Of a DNA stretch of 64,000 bases, positions 9,456 to 18,465 are shown in pieces. The notes beneath the pieces were generated by a model. It searched no databases. It saw only the letters and a program-made list of their open reading frames with translations, and was not told the origin of the DNA. The DNA is from CANLBN01 sp034111645 (GTDB taxonomy: Bacteria; Pseudomonadota; Gammaproteobacteria; Pseudomonadales; Cellvibrionaceae). Both the position numbers and the translations under genes were made by a program. Positions within the stretch are counted from its first letter, which is position 1, and each line of letters starts with the position of its first letter. The stretch is taken from the NCBI GenBank assembly GCA_034111645.1, contig JAWUWW010000011.1, forward strand, positions 67,430 through 131,429, read 5' to 3'.

Positions 9456-9493
9456 AACAGCTCAATAAACCTCAAGAGCATTAGCCTCGCAGG

Positions 9494-9536
9494 AATTTTT
9501 ACATGACTTTCTGCAACGATTTTGTATGTAAAAATT
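9494..9536. repeat. Perfect 11-bp inverted repeat
   Basis: AATTTTTACAT at 9494-9504 pairs with ATGTAAAAATT at 9526-9536 around a 21-base spacer. It lies just downstream of the lipoprotein gene. It lacks the GC-rich stem of an intrinsic terminator, so it may be a protein-binding dyad or a weak 3' structure. Confidence 0.5.
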
Positions 9537-9612
9537 ATTGATCAGAAACAACTTAGTTTTATTTCTCGAATTTTTTTGCCGTACCTATGTCGATAGCAAT
9601 TATTGGCCGTTA

Positions 9613-9646
9613 ATATTCTTTATTGTCATTGCATATTCTTTATTGT
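9613..9646. repeat. 14-bp direct repeat with 20-bp period
   Basis: ATATTCTTTATTGT occurs at 9613-9626 and again at 9633-9646. The 20-base period places both copies on nearly the same helix face, as in paired activator sites. The repeat ends about 170 bases before the peroxiredoxin start. Confidence 0.5.
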
Positions 9647-9819
9647 TATAGTGTTGTAATAAATCATTATAAAAAATAAACTGTTAGCGCTTGAAGCTCT
9701 TGTAAAAAAGTATAAAAATACAACCTCCAACATCTCAATTGAACACTTCTTATTTACTCATTTCTACTTATTTATTGACGGACTAAAAATAGTATTACAT
9801 TTATTCAGGAGAATATAAA

Positions 9820-10479
9820 ATGTCGTTACGAATCAATGATCAAGCACCGAACTTTACCGCTCAAACCACACAAGGTGAGATCGATTTTCATGATTGGATT
9901 GGAAATGGCTGGGCAATCTTATTTTCCCATCCAAAAGATTTCACTCCCGTTTGTACAACAGAGCTCGGCTTTGCCGCGGGTCTTGAAAGTGAATTTGCTA
10001 AACGCAACTGTAAGATGATTGGTTTAAGCGTGGATGCAGTCGACAATCATGCAAAGTGGGCTAAAGATATTGAAGAAACTCAAGGTCATCGTGTTAAGTT
10101 TCCGATGATTGGCGATACTGATCTCAGCGTCTCTAAACTTTACAATATGTTTCCTGCCGATGAGTCTGGCTCTGCAGAGAATCGTACCGCACTCACAAAC
10201 GCCACTGTTAGGTCGGTGTTTATTATTGGCCCCGATAAAAACATTAAGCTAATGATGACCTACCCCATGACTACTGGGCGCAACTTTAACGAAATTTTGC
10301 GGGTATTAGACTCTATGCAATTAACCGCGAAACATAAGGTCGCCACACCCGTAAACTGGGAAAACGGAGATGATGTAATTATTGTTCCCGCTGTCTCTAA
10401 CGAAGAAGCTAAAGAGAAGTACCCAGACGGCTGGAAAGAGCTAAAACCCTATTTACGCGTTGTAAAACAACCAAGTTAA
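9820..10479 (+). CDS. 1-Cys (Prx6-type) peroxiredoxin
   Basis: This is a thiol peroxidase of 219 residues that reduces hydrogen peroxide and organic peroxides in the cytoplasm. The peroxidatic Cys45 lies in the Prx6 signature DFTPVCTTELG. The long C-terminal region, including VVPAVSNEEAKEKYPDGWKE, is diagnostic of the Prx6/1-Cys group (LsfA-like in Pseudomonas). It separates this protein from two-Cys AhpC. A good AGGAGA ribosome binding site lies seven bases before the ATG. It is monocistronic. An OxyR or other stress control is plausible but not visible. Confidence 0.92.
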   Translation: MSLRINDQAPNFTAQTTQGEIDFHDWIGNGWAILFSHPKDFTPVCTTELGFAAGLESEFAKRNCKMIGLSVDAVDNHAKWAKDIEETQGHRVKFPMIGDTDLSVSKLYNMFPADESGSAENRTALTNATVRSVFIIGPDKNIKLMMTYPMTTGRNFNEILRVLDSMQLTAKHKVATPVNWENGDDVIIVPAVSNEEAKEKYPDGWKELKPYLRVVKQPS

Positions 10480-10925
10480 CATGTGTCACTGGACACTAAA
10501 ATAAAATAGGTAGTCATACGTAACCAAGTAAATAGATAACCAACAGTTTCTATTTACAATTTATTAAACAGGTGCTCGAGCGACGTTAAAAAAGTTGCTC
10601 GAGCTCTATCTGCAACATGTCCTCCCATCGTATTACTAGATTCCTTACTCTTTTTAAATAATCTACGTTAATTAATAAGCGTATATTTAACTTATTAGGT
10701 TTTATTAAATATATGAGTAAGTGCTTACACTCTTTTAAAACCATTGATATCAATAAACTATAACGTAACACTTACAAAAATAGTATTTTTAAATAGCGAA
10801 GGTAACAAGCTAATAGTTGAAATCAATCATTTTAAAAGACTTAGTAAGGTATAATATTGTATATTTTCTCATCAATTAGACGATTGAATTCAACGATTAA
10901 GTAAGCAAAATAAGCAAATATTTAA
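10480..10925. other. AT-rich intergenic region between the peroxiredoxin gene and mltF
   Basis: These 446 bases contain one strong hairpin near their start (listed separately) and otherwise low-complexity AT-rich DNA. A 61-codon minus-strand frame at 10586-10771 has no recognisable features, and I do not call it a gene. The mltF promoter must lie in the right-hand part. Confidence 0.4.
10574..10604. other. Strong 11-bp hairpin with A-rich loop
   Basis: GCTCGAGCGAC (10574-10584) pairs with GTTGCTCGAGC (10594-10604), with one G-U pair in the plus-strand RNA, around the loop GTTAAAAAA. There is no following T run in either direction, so it is not a standard terminator. It may protect the 3' end of the peroxiredoxin transcript. 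Confidence 0.5.
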
Positions 10926-12407
10926 ATGAATACAAAAAAGCACTCACAATTAAGCAAACTACTAAAACATAAGTTTCGGCCACTTTATGTTTTAGGGTGT
11001 TTATTATTGTGCGTAACACCCTTTGCACTCACTAGTAGTGGTATTCCTAGCTTATTAGATCGCGTCATCAATAGTGGATCTTTATCTATCATCTCTAGCA
11101 ATGGCCCTCTTACTTATTATGAGGGCCCTTTTGGTTATACAGGTTTTGAATATGAACTTACCGAAGCCTTTGCAGATCATTTAGGTGTTGCCCTAAAAAT
11201 TAGAGATCGATCTACTTTTAATGATATGTTGGTATCGATCAAAGCAAATAAAGGTCACTTTGCCGCTAACAATCTCAGTATTACACCTGAGCGTCAGCAA
11301 TCATTAAACTTTTCTGTCCCTTACATGCAAGTTAAACAGCATGTTATTTATCGTCGTGGCAGCGAACGTCCGCAGACTATCGAGGACTTACTTGATTTAG
11401 ATATTGTTGTGATTGCCAATAGCTCTCATGCTGAATTTTTACGCTCATTAAAAGAGACCTTCCCCACTCTTCATTGGCGAGAGATAGACGAGGTAGAGCC
11501 GCTAGATTTACTCGAAAATATTCATAGTGGCCGCGCAGATATCACTATTGTTGATTCTACCTTTTATACAGTAAACCGAAATATTTATCCGAAGGCAAGG
11601 CGTGCTTTTGATCTACATGAAGAAAAAAATATTGCCTGGGCTTTCCCAAAATCACAAGATAATAGCTTATATAATGCCGCCAATGAGTTTTTAGTCGAGT
11701 ATCGAGACAATGGCGAGTTAAAAAAGTTAAGGGAAAAGTACTTTGCCAATAAACGTCTAGACGAAGGTGGAGCGTTGACATTTTCTAAGCATATTTATCA
11801 GCGGCTGCCTAAATGGGAGCAATATTTTAAAGAATCTGCCGCTGAATTTGACTTAGATTGGTTGTTTATTGCAGCAATTAGTTATCAAGAATCACATTGG
11901 AATGCGCGCGCGCGCTCATACACTGGAGTACGTGGTTTAATGATGCTAACGCAACAAACTGCTAAAGGTTTAGGCATCGAAAATAGACTTGACCCCGAAC
12001 AAAGCATATATGGCGGGGCAAAATATTTTACACAACAAGTGAATCGCCTGCCCGATAGAATTAAAAATCCTGACCGTCTTTGGATGGCACTTGCTTCCTA
12101 CAATGTGGGCTATGGTCACTTGGAAGATGCGCGCGCAATAACCGAGTCACAGGGCGGCAACCCTGATCTTTGGAGTGATGTTAAGAAACGCTTACCGCTG
12201 TTAAGCCAAAAAAAATACTACAAAAAAACCAATCATGGATATGCCCGTGGCTGGGAGCCGGTGCAATATGTAGAAAGAATTCGTAATTACCATGAAATAT
12301 TAATTTGGCATAACGAATCACAACAGAGAAGATTAGCTCTTGAACTTCAAAATTCAATAGAGCCTGTTACTGTTACCGGTATATTTAATGATAAGTCTAT
12401 AAACTAA
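10926..12407 (+). CDS. mltF: Membrane-bound lytic murein transglycosylase F
   Basis: MltF cleaves peptidoglycan glycan strands to 1,6-anhydromuropeptides at the envelope. The 493-residue protein has an N-terminal hydrophobic anchor (about 19-38), a periplasmic binding-protein-like domain (about 50-275, SBP_bac_3 type) and a C-terminal SLT domain. The catalytic Glu322 lies in SYQESHWN, followed by GVRGLMMLT and later LASYNVGYGH, which are standard family-1 motifs. Length and layout match E. coli MltF. It faces tadA tail to tail, an arrangement also seen in Pseudomonas. Confidence 0.93.
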   Translation: MNTKKHSQLSKLLKHKFRPLYVLGCLLLCVTPFALTSSGIPSLLDRVINSGSLSIISSNGPLTYYEGPFGYTGFEYELTEAFADHLGVALKIRDRSTFNDMLVSIKANKGHFAANNLSITPERQQSLNFSVPYMQVKQHVIYRRGSERPQTIEDLLDLDIVVIANSSHAEFLRSLKETFPTLHWREIDEVEPLDLLENIHSGRADITIVDSTFYTVNRNIYPKARRAFDLHEEKNIAWAFPKSQDNSLYNAANEFLVEYRDNGELKKLREKYFANKRLDEGGALTFSKHIYQRLPKWEQYFKESAAEFDLDWLFIAAISYQESHWNARARSYTGVRGLMMLTQQTAKGLGIENRLDPEQSIYGGAKYFTQQVNRLPDRIKNPDRLWMALASYNVGYGHLEDARAITESQGGNPDLWSDVKKRLPLLSQKKYYKKTNHGYARGWEPVQYVERIRNYHEILIWHNESQQRRLALELQNSIEPVTVTGIFNDKSIN

Positions 12408-12539
12408 ATATATTAGGCTATTAACATTTAATCTCGAAAAAGTGTTACTGAAGGAATATTATCTCATATTTAATGGGTCTACTTTACTCAATAAAATACT
12501 AGCTAGAGTTTTTATTAGCTCTTCTTGAGTATTAATTTA

Positions 12540-13010
12540 CTAGCTCTTTTTTTTAATTTGCTGACGCCTTTTGGCAAAAAATGCACTCATAATTTCGCTG
12601 CACTCTGCGCTACAAATACCTGCAACAACTTCTATTTTATGATTTAAATAAGGCGCATCAAGTAAGCTTGCCTGGGACTTTACCGCACCAGCTTTTGTCT
12701 CATCTGCAGCGTATATCAAGCGCTTAATTCGACTATGTATCATTGCTCCAGCACACATAGTACAGGGCTCTAATGTGACGTAGAGGCATGACTCTAGTAA
12801 GCGATAGTTATTGGTATTTTTTGCAGCATCGCGAAGTGCTATTATTTCAGCGTGTGCAGTTGGATCACAAGAGGAGATTGGCTGATTAAAGCCCTCTCCA
12901 ATAATTTTATTATCTAACACAATAATAGCACCCACAGGCACTTCACCATTTCGAGCGGCTTCTTTGGCAAGTTCAATTGCCCGACTCATCCAGTAAACAT
13001 CATCAAACAT
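12540..13010 (-). CDS. tadA: tRNA-specific adenosine-34 deaminase
   Basis: TadA converts adenosine at wobble position 34 of tRNA-Arg(ACG) to inosine so that one tRNA reads CGU, CGC and CGA. The 156-residue protein carries the deaminase zinc motifs HAE (in PTAHAEI) and PCTMCAG, with the catalytic Glu next to the His. The C-terminal tail is lysine- and arginine-rich, consistent with tRNA binding. Its tRNA substrate gene lies about 9.6 kb away in this window. Confidence 0.95.
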   Translation of the reverse strand: MFDDVYWMSRAIELAKEAARNGEVPVGAIIVLDNKIIGEGFNQPISSCDPTAHAEIIALRDAAKNTNNYRLLESCLYVTLEPCTMCAGAMIHSRIKRLIYAADETKAGAVKSQASLLDAPYLNHKIEVVAGICSAECSEIMSAFFAKRRQQIKKKS

Positions 13011-13100
13011 ATTTATTGAATCTAATAAGATAGCTATAAAATAAGAGTACTATTTTCATATCAATCAATCTTGATGTTAATTTTTTCATAAAGCTAGCGA

Positions 13101-13325
13101 CTAAGACTTCTCGCCTATGTATTCAAAACGAGGACACGCTTTGCCATCAATAGTGACCTCCTCGGTAAACATTGAATAGGGTCTTACCCACCAAGAGTAA
13201 TCGCCATATAAGCATCTATAAACGACTAACAACTCTTCTGTTTCACTGTGCTTAGCACAATTAAATACTTCGTATTGTTGACCTTTATAATGTCGATAAA
13301 GACCGTTAGCTAATAATTCACTCAT
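13101..13325 (-). CDS. DUF1653 domain protein
   Basis: This small 74-residue soluble protein matches the DUF1653 pattern: a start of the form GLYRHYKGQQYEVF, a middle segment LLVVYRCLYGDYSWWVRP, and the end PRFEYIG. The fold is a small beta barrel by family knowledge, and the function is unknown. It lies downstream of nothing obvious on its strand and divergent from the ferredoxin gene. Confidence 0.8.
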   Translation of the reverse strand: MSELLANGLYRHYKGQQYEVFNCAKHSETEELLVVYRCLYGDYSWWVRPYSMFTEEVTIDGKACPRFEYIGEKS

Positions 13326-13418
13326 TTTACCTCACTATTTACCCTAAATATTATCACTACTTTATTAAATTGATTAATATCGTTATTCTAGCGACTTATT
13401 GATAGGAACCCTATAATT

Positions 13419-13739
13419 ATGCCTTTAATTTTTTACGTAACGCACGCTGGAAATATGTATGAAGCCGAAGTGGCTATTGGTGATAGTGTAATGAATGGTG
13501 CTGTTGAAAACATGATTGATGGCATACTCGGCGAGTGTGGCGGTGTAATGAGCTGTGGGACATGTCATTGTCATGTTGATGAAAAATGGCAAGACAAAAC
13601 AGCTAAGCCGACTAGTGCTGAATTGGAAATGCTCAAAGCATCTCACCATTATCAAGCGAATAGCCGTCTTAGTTGCCAACTAAAAGTGACCGCAGAAATG
13701 GAAGGCTTAACGGTACACTTACCCGAATCGCAATATTAA
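13419..13739 (+). CDS. 2Fe-2S ferredoxin (putidaredoxin/adrenodoxin type)
   Basis: This is an electron carrier of 106 residues. The 2Fe-2S ligands are Cys40, Cys46, Cys49 and Cys86, in the C-x5-C-x2-C plus distal C pattern of vertebrate-type ferredoxins. The end VTAEMEGLTVHLPESQY is typical of the putidaredoxin class. No P450 or reductase gene is adjacent, so its redox partner is unknown. An AGGA precedes the ATG. Confidence 0.9.
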   Translation: MPLIFYVTHAGNMYEAEVAIGDSVMNGAVENMIDGILGECGGVMSCGTCHCHVDEKWQDKTAKPTSAELEMLKASHHYQANSRLSCQLKVTAEMEGLTVHLPESQY

Positions 13740-13783
13740 CTTTTAAATTCACTTAATCTCTTACTAACCACTGCCATAGTGAA

Positions 13784-16591
13784 TTAGTTTTTATCCACCC
13801 CATTTGTAGTATCAGTATCCGCATTATGGTCAGAGTCTTTATTTTCAGACGGTCCAAATTCTACACCCATTTTCTGATGGAAATAAGATAACCCCAACAG
13901 TGACAAACCCAGACCAAGAAAAGAAGCTACGCGCCATAGGCTAGATAAACCAGCGGTATCTATTAAAAATATTTTTCCAACTACAATCATTAAAAACACC
14001 ATACTGGCGCGATAAAGCTCGCTTTTCTTGTAACGAATACTAAACAATGAGCCTATAATTGCTAAAAATAACCACACCATTGAATAGGTGTATAACTCGC
14101 CAACAATCATTGGCTGAGAAATATCTAACCCGCCCTGCCAGATATGTCGTACTTCAATTGAGATGAAAAATAATAGACTAAATGCCGCTACTGAAGCAGT
14201 TATTCGCCGCCACTGTTTGCTGCGACCTAACCACATTGCAGCAAATGCAATGATGCAGGGGGCACCATAAGCCAGCAATAATAAATTCCAAATAATGGTC
14301 GGGCTAATCGTATCGACTACGAACAATGGATTTTTAATGACTAACAAAATCACACTATAGTTTACTAAGGCGGCCAGTAATAAGATAAATCCCGCGAGCT
14401 CATAAAACCAAGTTAATGTTTCAGCAAAGCGCGCGCGTATTTTATAAACTAAACCCGTAGCGCCCAATATTAATGTATAAAAAGCCGCCTCAAAAAAACT
14501 ATATTGTTCAATAAATATTTCACCTGAATATAGCTGATAACGCGTTTCAGCAACAATGGTTAATAGCAGCAGTTGTAATCCAACAGCCTGTAACCAGCTC
14601 ATTAGGTCATCGCGATTTTTTAATAAATAATCAGCGGCAATACAGCATAATAAAGAGCCTCCATATGTCCATAAGGACCAATGCGTATCTGCAGCGTAAG
14701 TTAATATCCAAGGATTAAATGTTAAGCGAAAAATAATAATCGCTAAAATACCTTTGACTAAATAAGGCAAAATAGGCAGGCGGAAATATCGATCAACCCA
14801 CACAAGAGAGACAACTTGAAGCGCTAACATCAAGGTTAATGTCGCTTCGCGTGCCAACATAACTGCCGCTAAACTGTAAGCCAAATGACCAGTAATAATT
14901 AACACCGCATGAACCTGTGATGATAAATCAACATGTCGTTTGCGATATAAAATATTAAAATAAAATGCGCCGATTACTCCTGCTACTAACGCCCACTGCC
15001 AACTCGTTTGTGCTGCATGAGTCAATATAAAACCGACGGTTAATAATGCTAATGGCGCGATGAAGCCTAGAGAAGACCAATAATATTTTTCGTGGCTAGT
15101 TTTTATTGCAAGATATGCACTGCCGCTATACATAACGGCTAATATAAACAAAAAGAAAAAATGTCTGTTTTGTAGATTGTTGGTCCAAATATTTATTTCA
15201 AATAAGTGATCCCAAGAAAGCGCTTGTAGAAATAAACCAATAATAACCGCAACAAAACTCAGCCAAGCAAGCGGTAAAAAATTTCGATGATTAAATGACA
15301 ACCAAAGCATTAGCAATGGCAACAACAAGATGATCCAACTTAAACTTAACGATAAAGAAACAGCCCAAACCGAAGTAACAAAAGCTAACAAAACAAAGAG
15401 CAACACCAAATAAATACTATTTTTATAAAAACCTTGCGCGCCAACACAATCGCCTTTAAATAATTGCCAAGTACTTAAACAATCTGATGATTCATCTTCC
15501 TTGCCGCGATTCAACAAGCGCCAATCCCATTGATAAATTGCAACAACAGCATAGGCTAGCGCTATCAAATAGAGTAGCCGCGGAATATCGGCAGTAGCTG
15601 AAGTTAGTGAAATCAACCACCAAAAACCAGCGCCAAGCAAGGTGCCAACCCAAAGCCACTGACGTGACACATAACGAATTAACAACAGTGCAGAGATAGT
15701 TATAATAAAACTATAGATCAAAGCACCGACAACATTATTGCTACCTGTACTTACAAAAATAGGGATTAAATAAGCGCCTAAAATACCAATAGCTGCTAAT
15801 ACTGGACCGTACATTAATGCTAATAACATCGTTACTAAAGATACTAATAGCAAAAGAATAAAAATCCAATTTGGGCTTAATAAATTGTAAAGATGAAGAG
15901 CCCCTAAGAATGCAGAATAAATAATTAAACTGCCGCCGCCAGCGAGTGCCGCAAAAGCGTCATACTGACCTTTAAGCTTATGTAACTTATAAGCACCAAT
16001 ATGCAGTAAAACGCCAAGTATAAGTGCTAGTAAGATTCTAGTTTCAGGCCCCAACAAATTATTATCTAGCGAGTATTTAACAAGAAAAATACCTGAAAAC
16101 CCAATGCTCGCGCCCCCGACCCATATCAACCAATGTGAAGAGATACTTTCAAAAAGGTTCTTAAAAAATGATGCCTCGGTATTATCTTTATTATTATTGT
16201 TATTACTAGTGATATTAGAATTTAGTGACTCGTTCCAAGCGGCTTGGTTATTTTTCGAAGCAGCTTCTGTAATTTCTGTTGTATGATTTGGTGGAATACT
16301 TGCGTCAGGTTTCTTTAAGGGGGAAATGGAATCAGCGCTGTTATTTTCTTGTAATTCTTTGTACCAATTAACGTCTGAATGAACAGTAGGCTGTTGGTCT
16401 TGAGTGTCTTGAGTGTCTGAAACTGGTTGACCCAATTGATGTACTTGCTCACGAAGAAAAACTATTTCTTTATCTAACTGATCGTTTTTAGCAGCTAGCA
16501 CTTTAGTTCTAAAAAATGCAACCCACCCTAAAATACCACCAACAAAAACAAATAAACTGATTAGCCCAAAAATAATCATAAGTTCTTCCAT
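13784..16591 (-). CDS. Large DUF2339 polytopic membrane protein
   Basis: This 935-residue inner-membrane protein has an N-terminal helix (about 5-27), a short coiled coil (about 35-55), an Asn/Asp/Ser-rich linker (about 60-140) and then some two dozen hydrophobic segments to about residue 910. The C-terminal tail is acidic and hydrophilic. Architecture and length fit the DUF2339 family, whose function is not established. The linker contains a short polyasparagine run. The gene starts 40 bases after the trhO stop, so the two may be co-transcribed. Confidence 0.8.
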   Translation of the reverse strand: MEELMIIFGLISLFVFVGGILGWVAFFRTKVLAAKNDQLDKEIVFLREQVHQLGQPVSDTQDTQDQQPTVHSDVNWYKELQENNSADSISPLKKPDASIPPNHTTEITEAASKNNQAAWNESLNSNITSNNNNNKDNTEASFFKNLFESISSHWLIWVGGASIGFSGIFLVKYSLDNNLLGPETRILLALILGVLLHIGAYKLHKLKGQYDAFAALAGGGSLIIYSAFLGALHLYNLLSPNWIFILLLLVSLVTMLLALMYGPVLAAIGILGAYLIPIFVSTGSNNVVGALIYSFIITISALLLIRYVSRQWLWVGTLLGAGFWWLISLTSATADIPRLLYLIALAYAVVAIYQWDWRLLNRGKEDESSDCLSTWQLFKGDCVGAQGFYKNSIYLVLLFVLLAFVTSVWAVSLSLSLSWIILLLPLLMLWLSFNHRNFLPLAWLSFVAVIIGLFLQALSWDHLFEINIWTNNLQNRHFFFLFILAVMYSGSAYLAIKTSHEKYYWSSLGFIAPLALLTVGFILTHAAQTSWQWALVAGVIGAFYFNILYRKRHVDLSSQVHAVLIITGHLAYSLAAVMLAREATLTLMLALQVVSLVWVDRYFRLPILPYLVKGILAIIIFRLTFNPWILTYAADTHWSLWTYGGSLLCCIAADYLLKNRDDLMSWLQAVGLQLLLLTIVAETRYQLYSGEIFIEQYSFFEAAFYTLILGATGLVYKIRARFAETLTWFYELAGFILLLAALVNYSVILLVIKNPLFVVDTISPTIIWNLLLLAYGAPCIIAFAAMWLGRSKQWRRITASVAAFSLLFFISIEVRHIWQGGLDISQPMIVGELYTYSMVWLFLAIIGSLFSIRYKKSELYRASMVFLMIVVGKIFLIDTAGLSSLWRVASFLGLGLSLLGLSYFHQKMGVEFGPSENKDSDHNADTDTTNGVDKN

Positions 16592-16631
16592 AACTTTTCT
16601 CTTATTGGCTCAAGTAAAGACTTATTAATAA

Positions 16632-17618
16632 CTAGTTATTCTTGTTGTGATCATCAAGCATGCGTTTTTCTTTTTTTATCGCTCGTGCCTCACGCAATTG
16701 TGCAGGCGATAAACCAATGTGTACTTCATGACGTTGTGTGGCTAATTCGATTTGTTTTTGGCGCTCTTTAAATCGAACTTTTTGTTCATCTGTTTGCTTA
16801 TCATAACAACGCGGACATGCCACCCCCAATAAATATTTATCAGATAATTTGTCAACCTCGGTAATTGGATGGCGACAACCGTGACATTGGTCGTAAGAGC
16901 CCTTTTGTAAATCATGATTAACGGCAACTCGATTATCAAAAACAAAACATTCGCCTTCCCAACGAGACTCTTCTTTTGGTACATCTTTTAAATATTGAAG
17001 AATACCACCTTGAAGATGGTAGACCTCATCGAAACCTTGCTCTTTTAAAAAAGCTGTTGATTTTTCGCAGCGAATTCCTCCCGTACAAAACATAGCTACT
17101 TTTTTATGTTTTTTGGGGTCTAAATTTTCAGCTACATATTGAGGGAACTCTCGGAAATTTGTGGTCAGTGGATCTTTGGCTCCCTTGAAGGTTCCTATAG
17201 CAACCTCGTAATAATTTCTGGTGTCGACAACAAGCACATCCGGATCATCAATTAAAGCATTCCAATCCTTCGGCTTAACATAAGAGCCAACCACTTTGTT
17301 AGGGTCGATACCTTCAACACCCATGGTAACAATTTCTTTTTTTAATTTTACTTTCATTCTATAAAATGGATGCTCTTCATAAAATGATTCTTTACAATTT
17401 ATTGCTGATAATTTTGGATTGCTGCGCAAGTAGGCAAGCAACTCATCAATCGCTTCCCGACTGCCTGCAACCGTTCCATTAACGCCCTCTTTAGCAAGTA
17501 ATAATGTACCTTTAATATCATAACGATCACAAAATTCAAGCAGCGGCTGACGTAGCTGTTGATATTCAGGCAAGCTAACGAAACGATAAAGAGCAGCAAC
17601 AACAATATTTTTTTTCAT
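16632..17618 (-). CDS. trhO: tRNA uridine-34 5-hydroxylase (YceA family)
   Basis: TrhO makes 5-hydroxyuridine at the wobble position of certain tRNAs using O2. The protein has an N-terminal ferredoxin-like domain, a central rhodanese domain with the active-site cysteine in MFCTGGIRCEK, and a C-terminal Cys-rich segment (DQCHGCRHP and CPRCYD) that may bind a metal. I chose the ATG at 17618 because MKKNIVVAALYRF matches the family start; an earlier ATG at 17639 adds seven residues. It sits downstream of bolA, as in Pseudomonas. Confidence 0.92.
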   Translation of the reverse strand: MKKNIVVAALYRFVSLPEYQQLRQPLLEFCDRYDIKGTLLLAKEGVNGTVAGSREAIDELLAYLRSNPKLSAINCKESFYEEHPFYRMKVKLKKEIVTMGVEGIDPNKVVGSYVKPKDWNALIDDPDVLVVDTRNYYEVAIGTFKGAKDPLTTNFREFPQYVAENLDPKKHKKVAMFCTGGIRCEKSTAFLKEQGFDEVYHLQGGILQYLKDVPKEESRWEGECFVFDNRVAVNHDLQKGSYDQCHGCRHPITEVDKLSDKYLLGVACPRCYDKQTDEQKVRFKERQKQIELATQRHEVHIGLSPAQLREARAIKKEKRMLDDHNKNN

Positions 17619-17801
17619 AGTTAATAATTTTGGATACATTTATGATTAGCTTTTAATTAGTTAAGTGAAACTTAAAAGAAGCTAAGACTTAAGGGATTAT
17701 TCGCAAAACTGAGGCTCGTATTAATAGATAAACATATTATCGTTTTATCATCGCTACACATTCATTTAATCTACGCTCGATAGCTAACAAACCATAAAGC
17801 G

Positions 17802-18110
17802 CTATTTTCCACCCCCTAGACAAGGGGGAGATTGAGCGATATTACCTTGATTAACAGACCACTCCGACTCATCAAAAGCACTCACAGAAAACGCATGCAC
17901 TTTCTCTACCTCTGACGCAGCCGCGCTATAGATCATTTTATGACGCTGGATTCTGCTTTTATTAACAAAATCAGCGCTCACAATAATCACCTTAAAATGA
18001 CTTTCTGACCCCTTAGGAACATTATGACCATCACTTTCGTTGATGACCTCCAAAAATAGTGGAGAAAAAGCTTCTTTTAGTGTTTGCTCTATTTGCTGCT
18101 GAATTTTCAT
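17802..18110 (-). CDS. bolA: BolA family protein
   Basis: This 102-residue BolA-like protein works with monothiol glutaredoxins in iron-sulfur and iron signalling and affects cell shape under stress. The family core is visible: SHFKVIIVSADFVNKSRIQRHKM followed by a VHAFSVSAF helix-strand segment containing the conserved His. The C-terminal tail is Gly/Pro-rich and unconserved. It is upstream of trhO on the same strand, separated by about 180 bases. Confidence 0.9.
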   Translation of the reverse strand: MKIQQQIEQTLKEAFSPLFLEVINESDGHNVPKGSESHFKVIIVSADFVNKSRIQRHKMIYSAAASEVEKVHAFSVSAFDESEWSVNQGNIAQSPPCLGGGK

Positions 18111-18465
18111 AGTTCTAGGCCATAACTTAATTAGTAATATTTTACCGCATCTTTAGCACAAACTACCAAATTTTTGCTGCCTTTAATGGTAACCGATTTA
18201 AAAACCTTGATTATGGTAAATTCAAGCCTCTCAAACCCATACTTCTGAAACAGGCAGCCCTCGAATAACCCCAGAATAAATAGTTGATTGCCTGGGCTGC
18301 AACCCAACTTGTATCTTTATCCTTCAAAATTAATATTTTAGAGAATCAAAAAATTTCACAAAGTTGACCTACTTCGATATCATTAAAGTGTTTATAGACT
18401 ACAATATTGTTATTCATATTAAAGTGACTGATACGGTTGATTTATACACTTTTTCGAGTAAGCTT
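18111..18465. other. Intergenic region between bolA and the small charged-protein gene
   Basis: This 355-base divergent region contains a possible switch-like RNA structure at 18251-18300. The downstream frame is technically open from a TTG at 18364, but the protein-like composition begins only near the ATG at 18466. Confidence 0.4.
18251..18300 (+). other. Mutually exclusive hairpin pairings
   Basis: CAGGCA (18251-18256) can pair with TGCCTG (18289-18294), and the overlapping GCAGCCC (18254-18260) can pair with GGGCTGC (18294-18300). The two stems share bases, so only one can form. The element lies in the leader of the small charged-protein gene. Chance pairing is not excluded. Confidence 0.3.

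Larger units (their letters stand above)
9456..9819. other. Intergenic region with two repeat structures upstream of the peroxiredoxin gene
   Basis: This 364-base AT-rich gap holds no gene that I can support. It contains a perfect 11-base inverted repeat (9494-9536) and a 14-base direct repeat with 20-base period (9613-9646), both listed separately. Confidence 0.5.

Noticed and set aside
10586..10771. 61-codon minus-strand frame between the peroxiredoxin gene and mltF
   Set aside because: No recognisable motif and biased AT-rich composition; no clear ribosome binding site. Probably chance.
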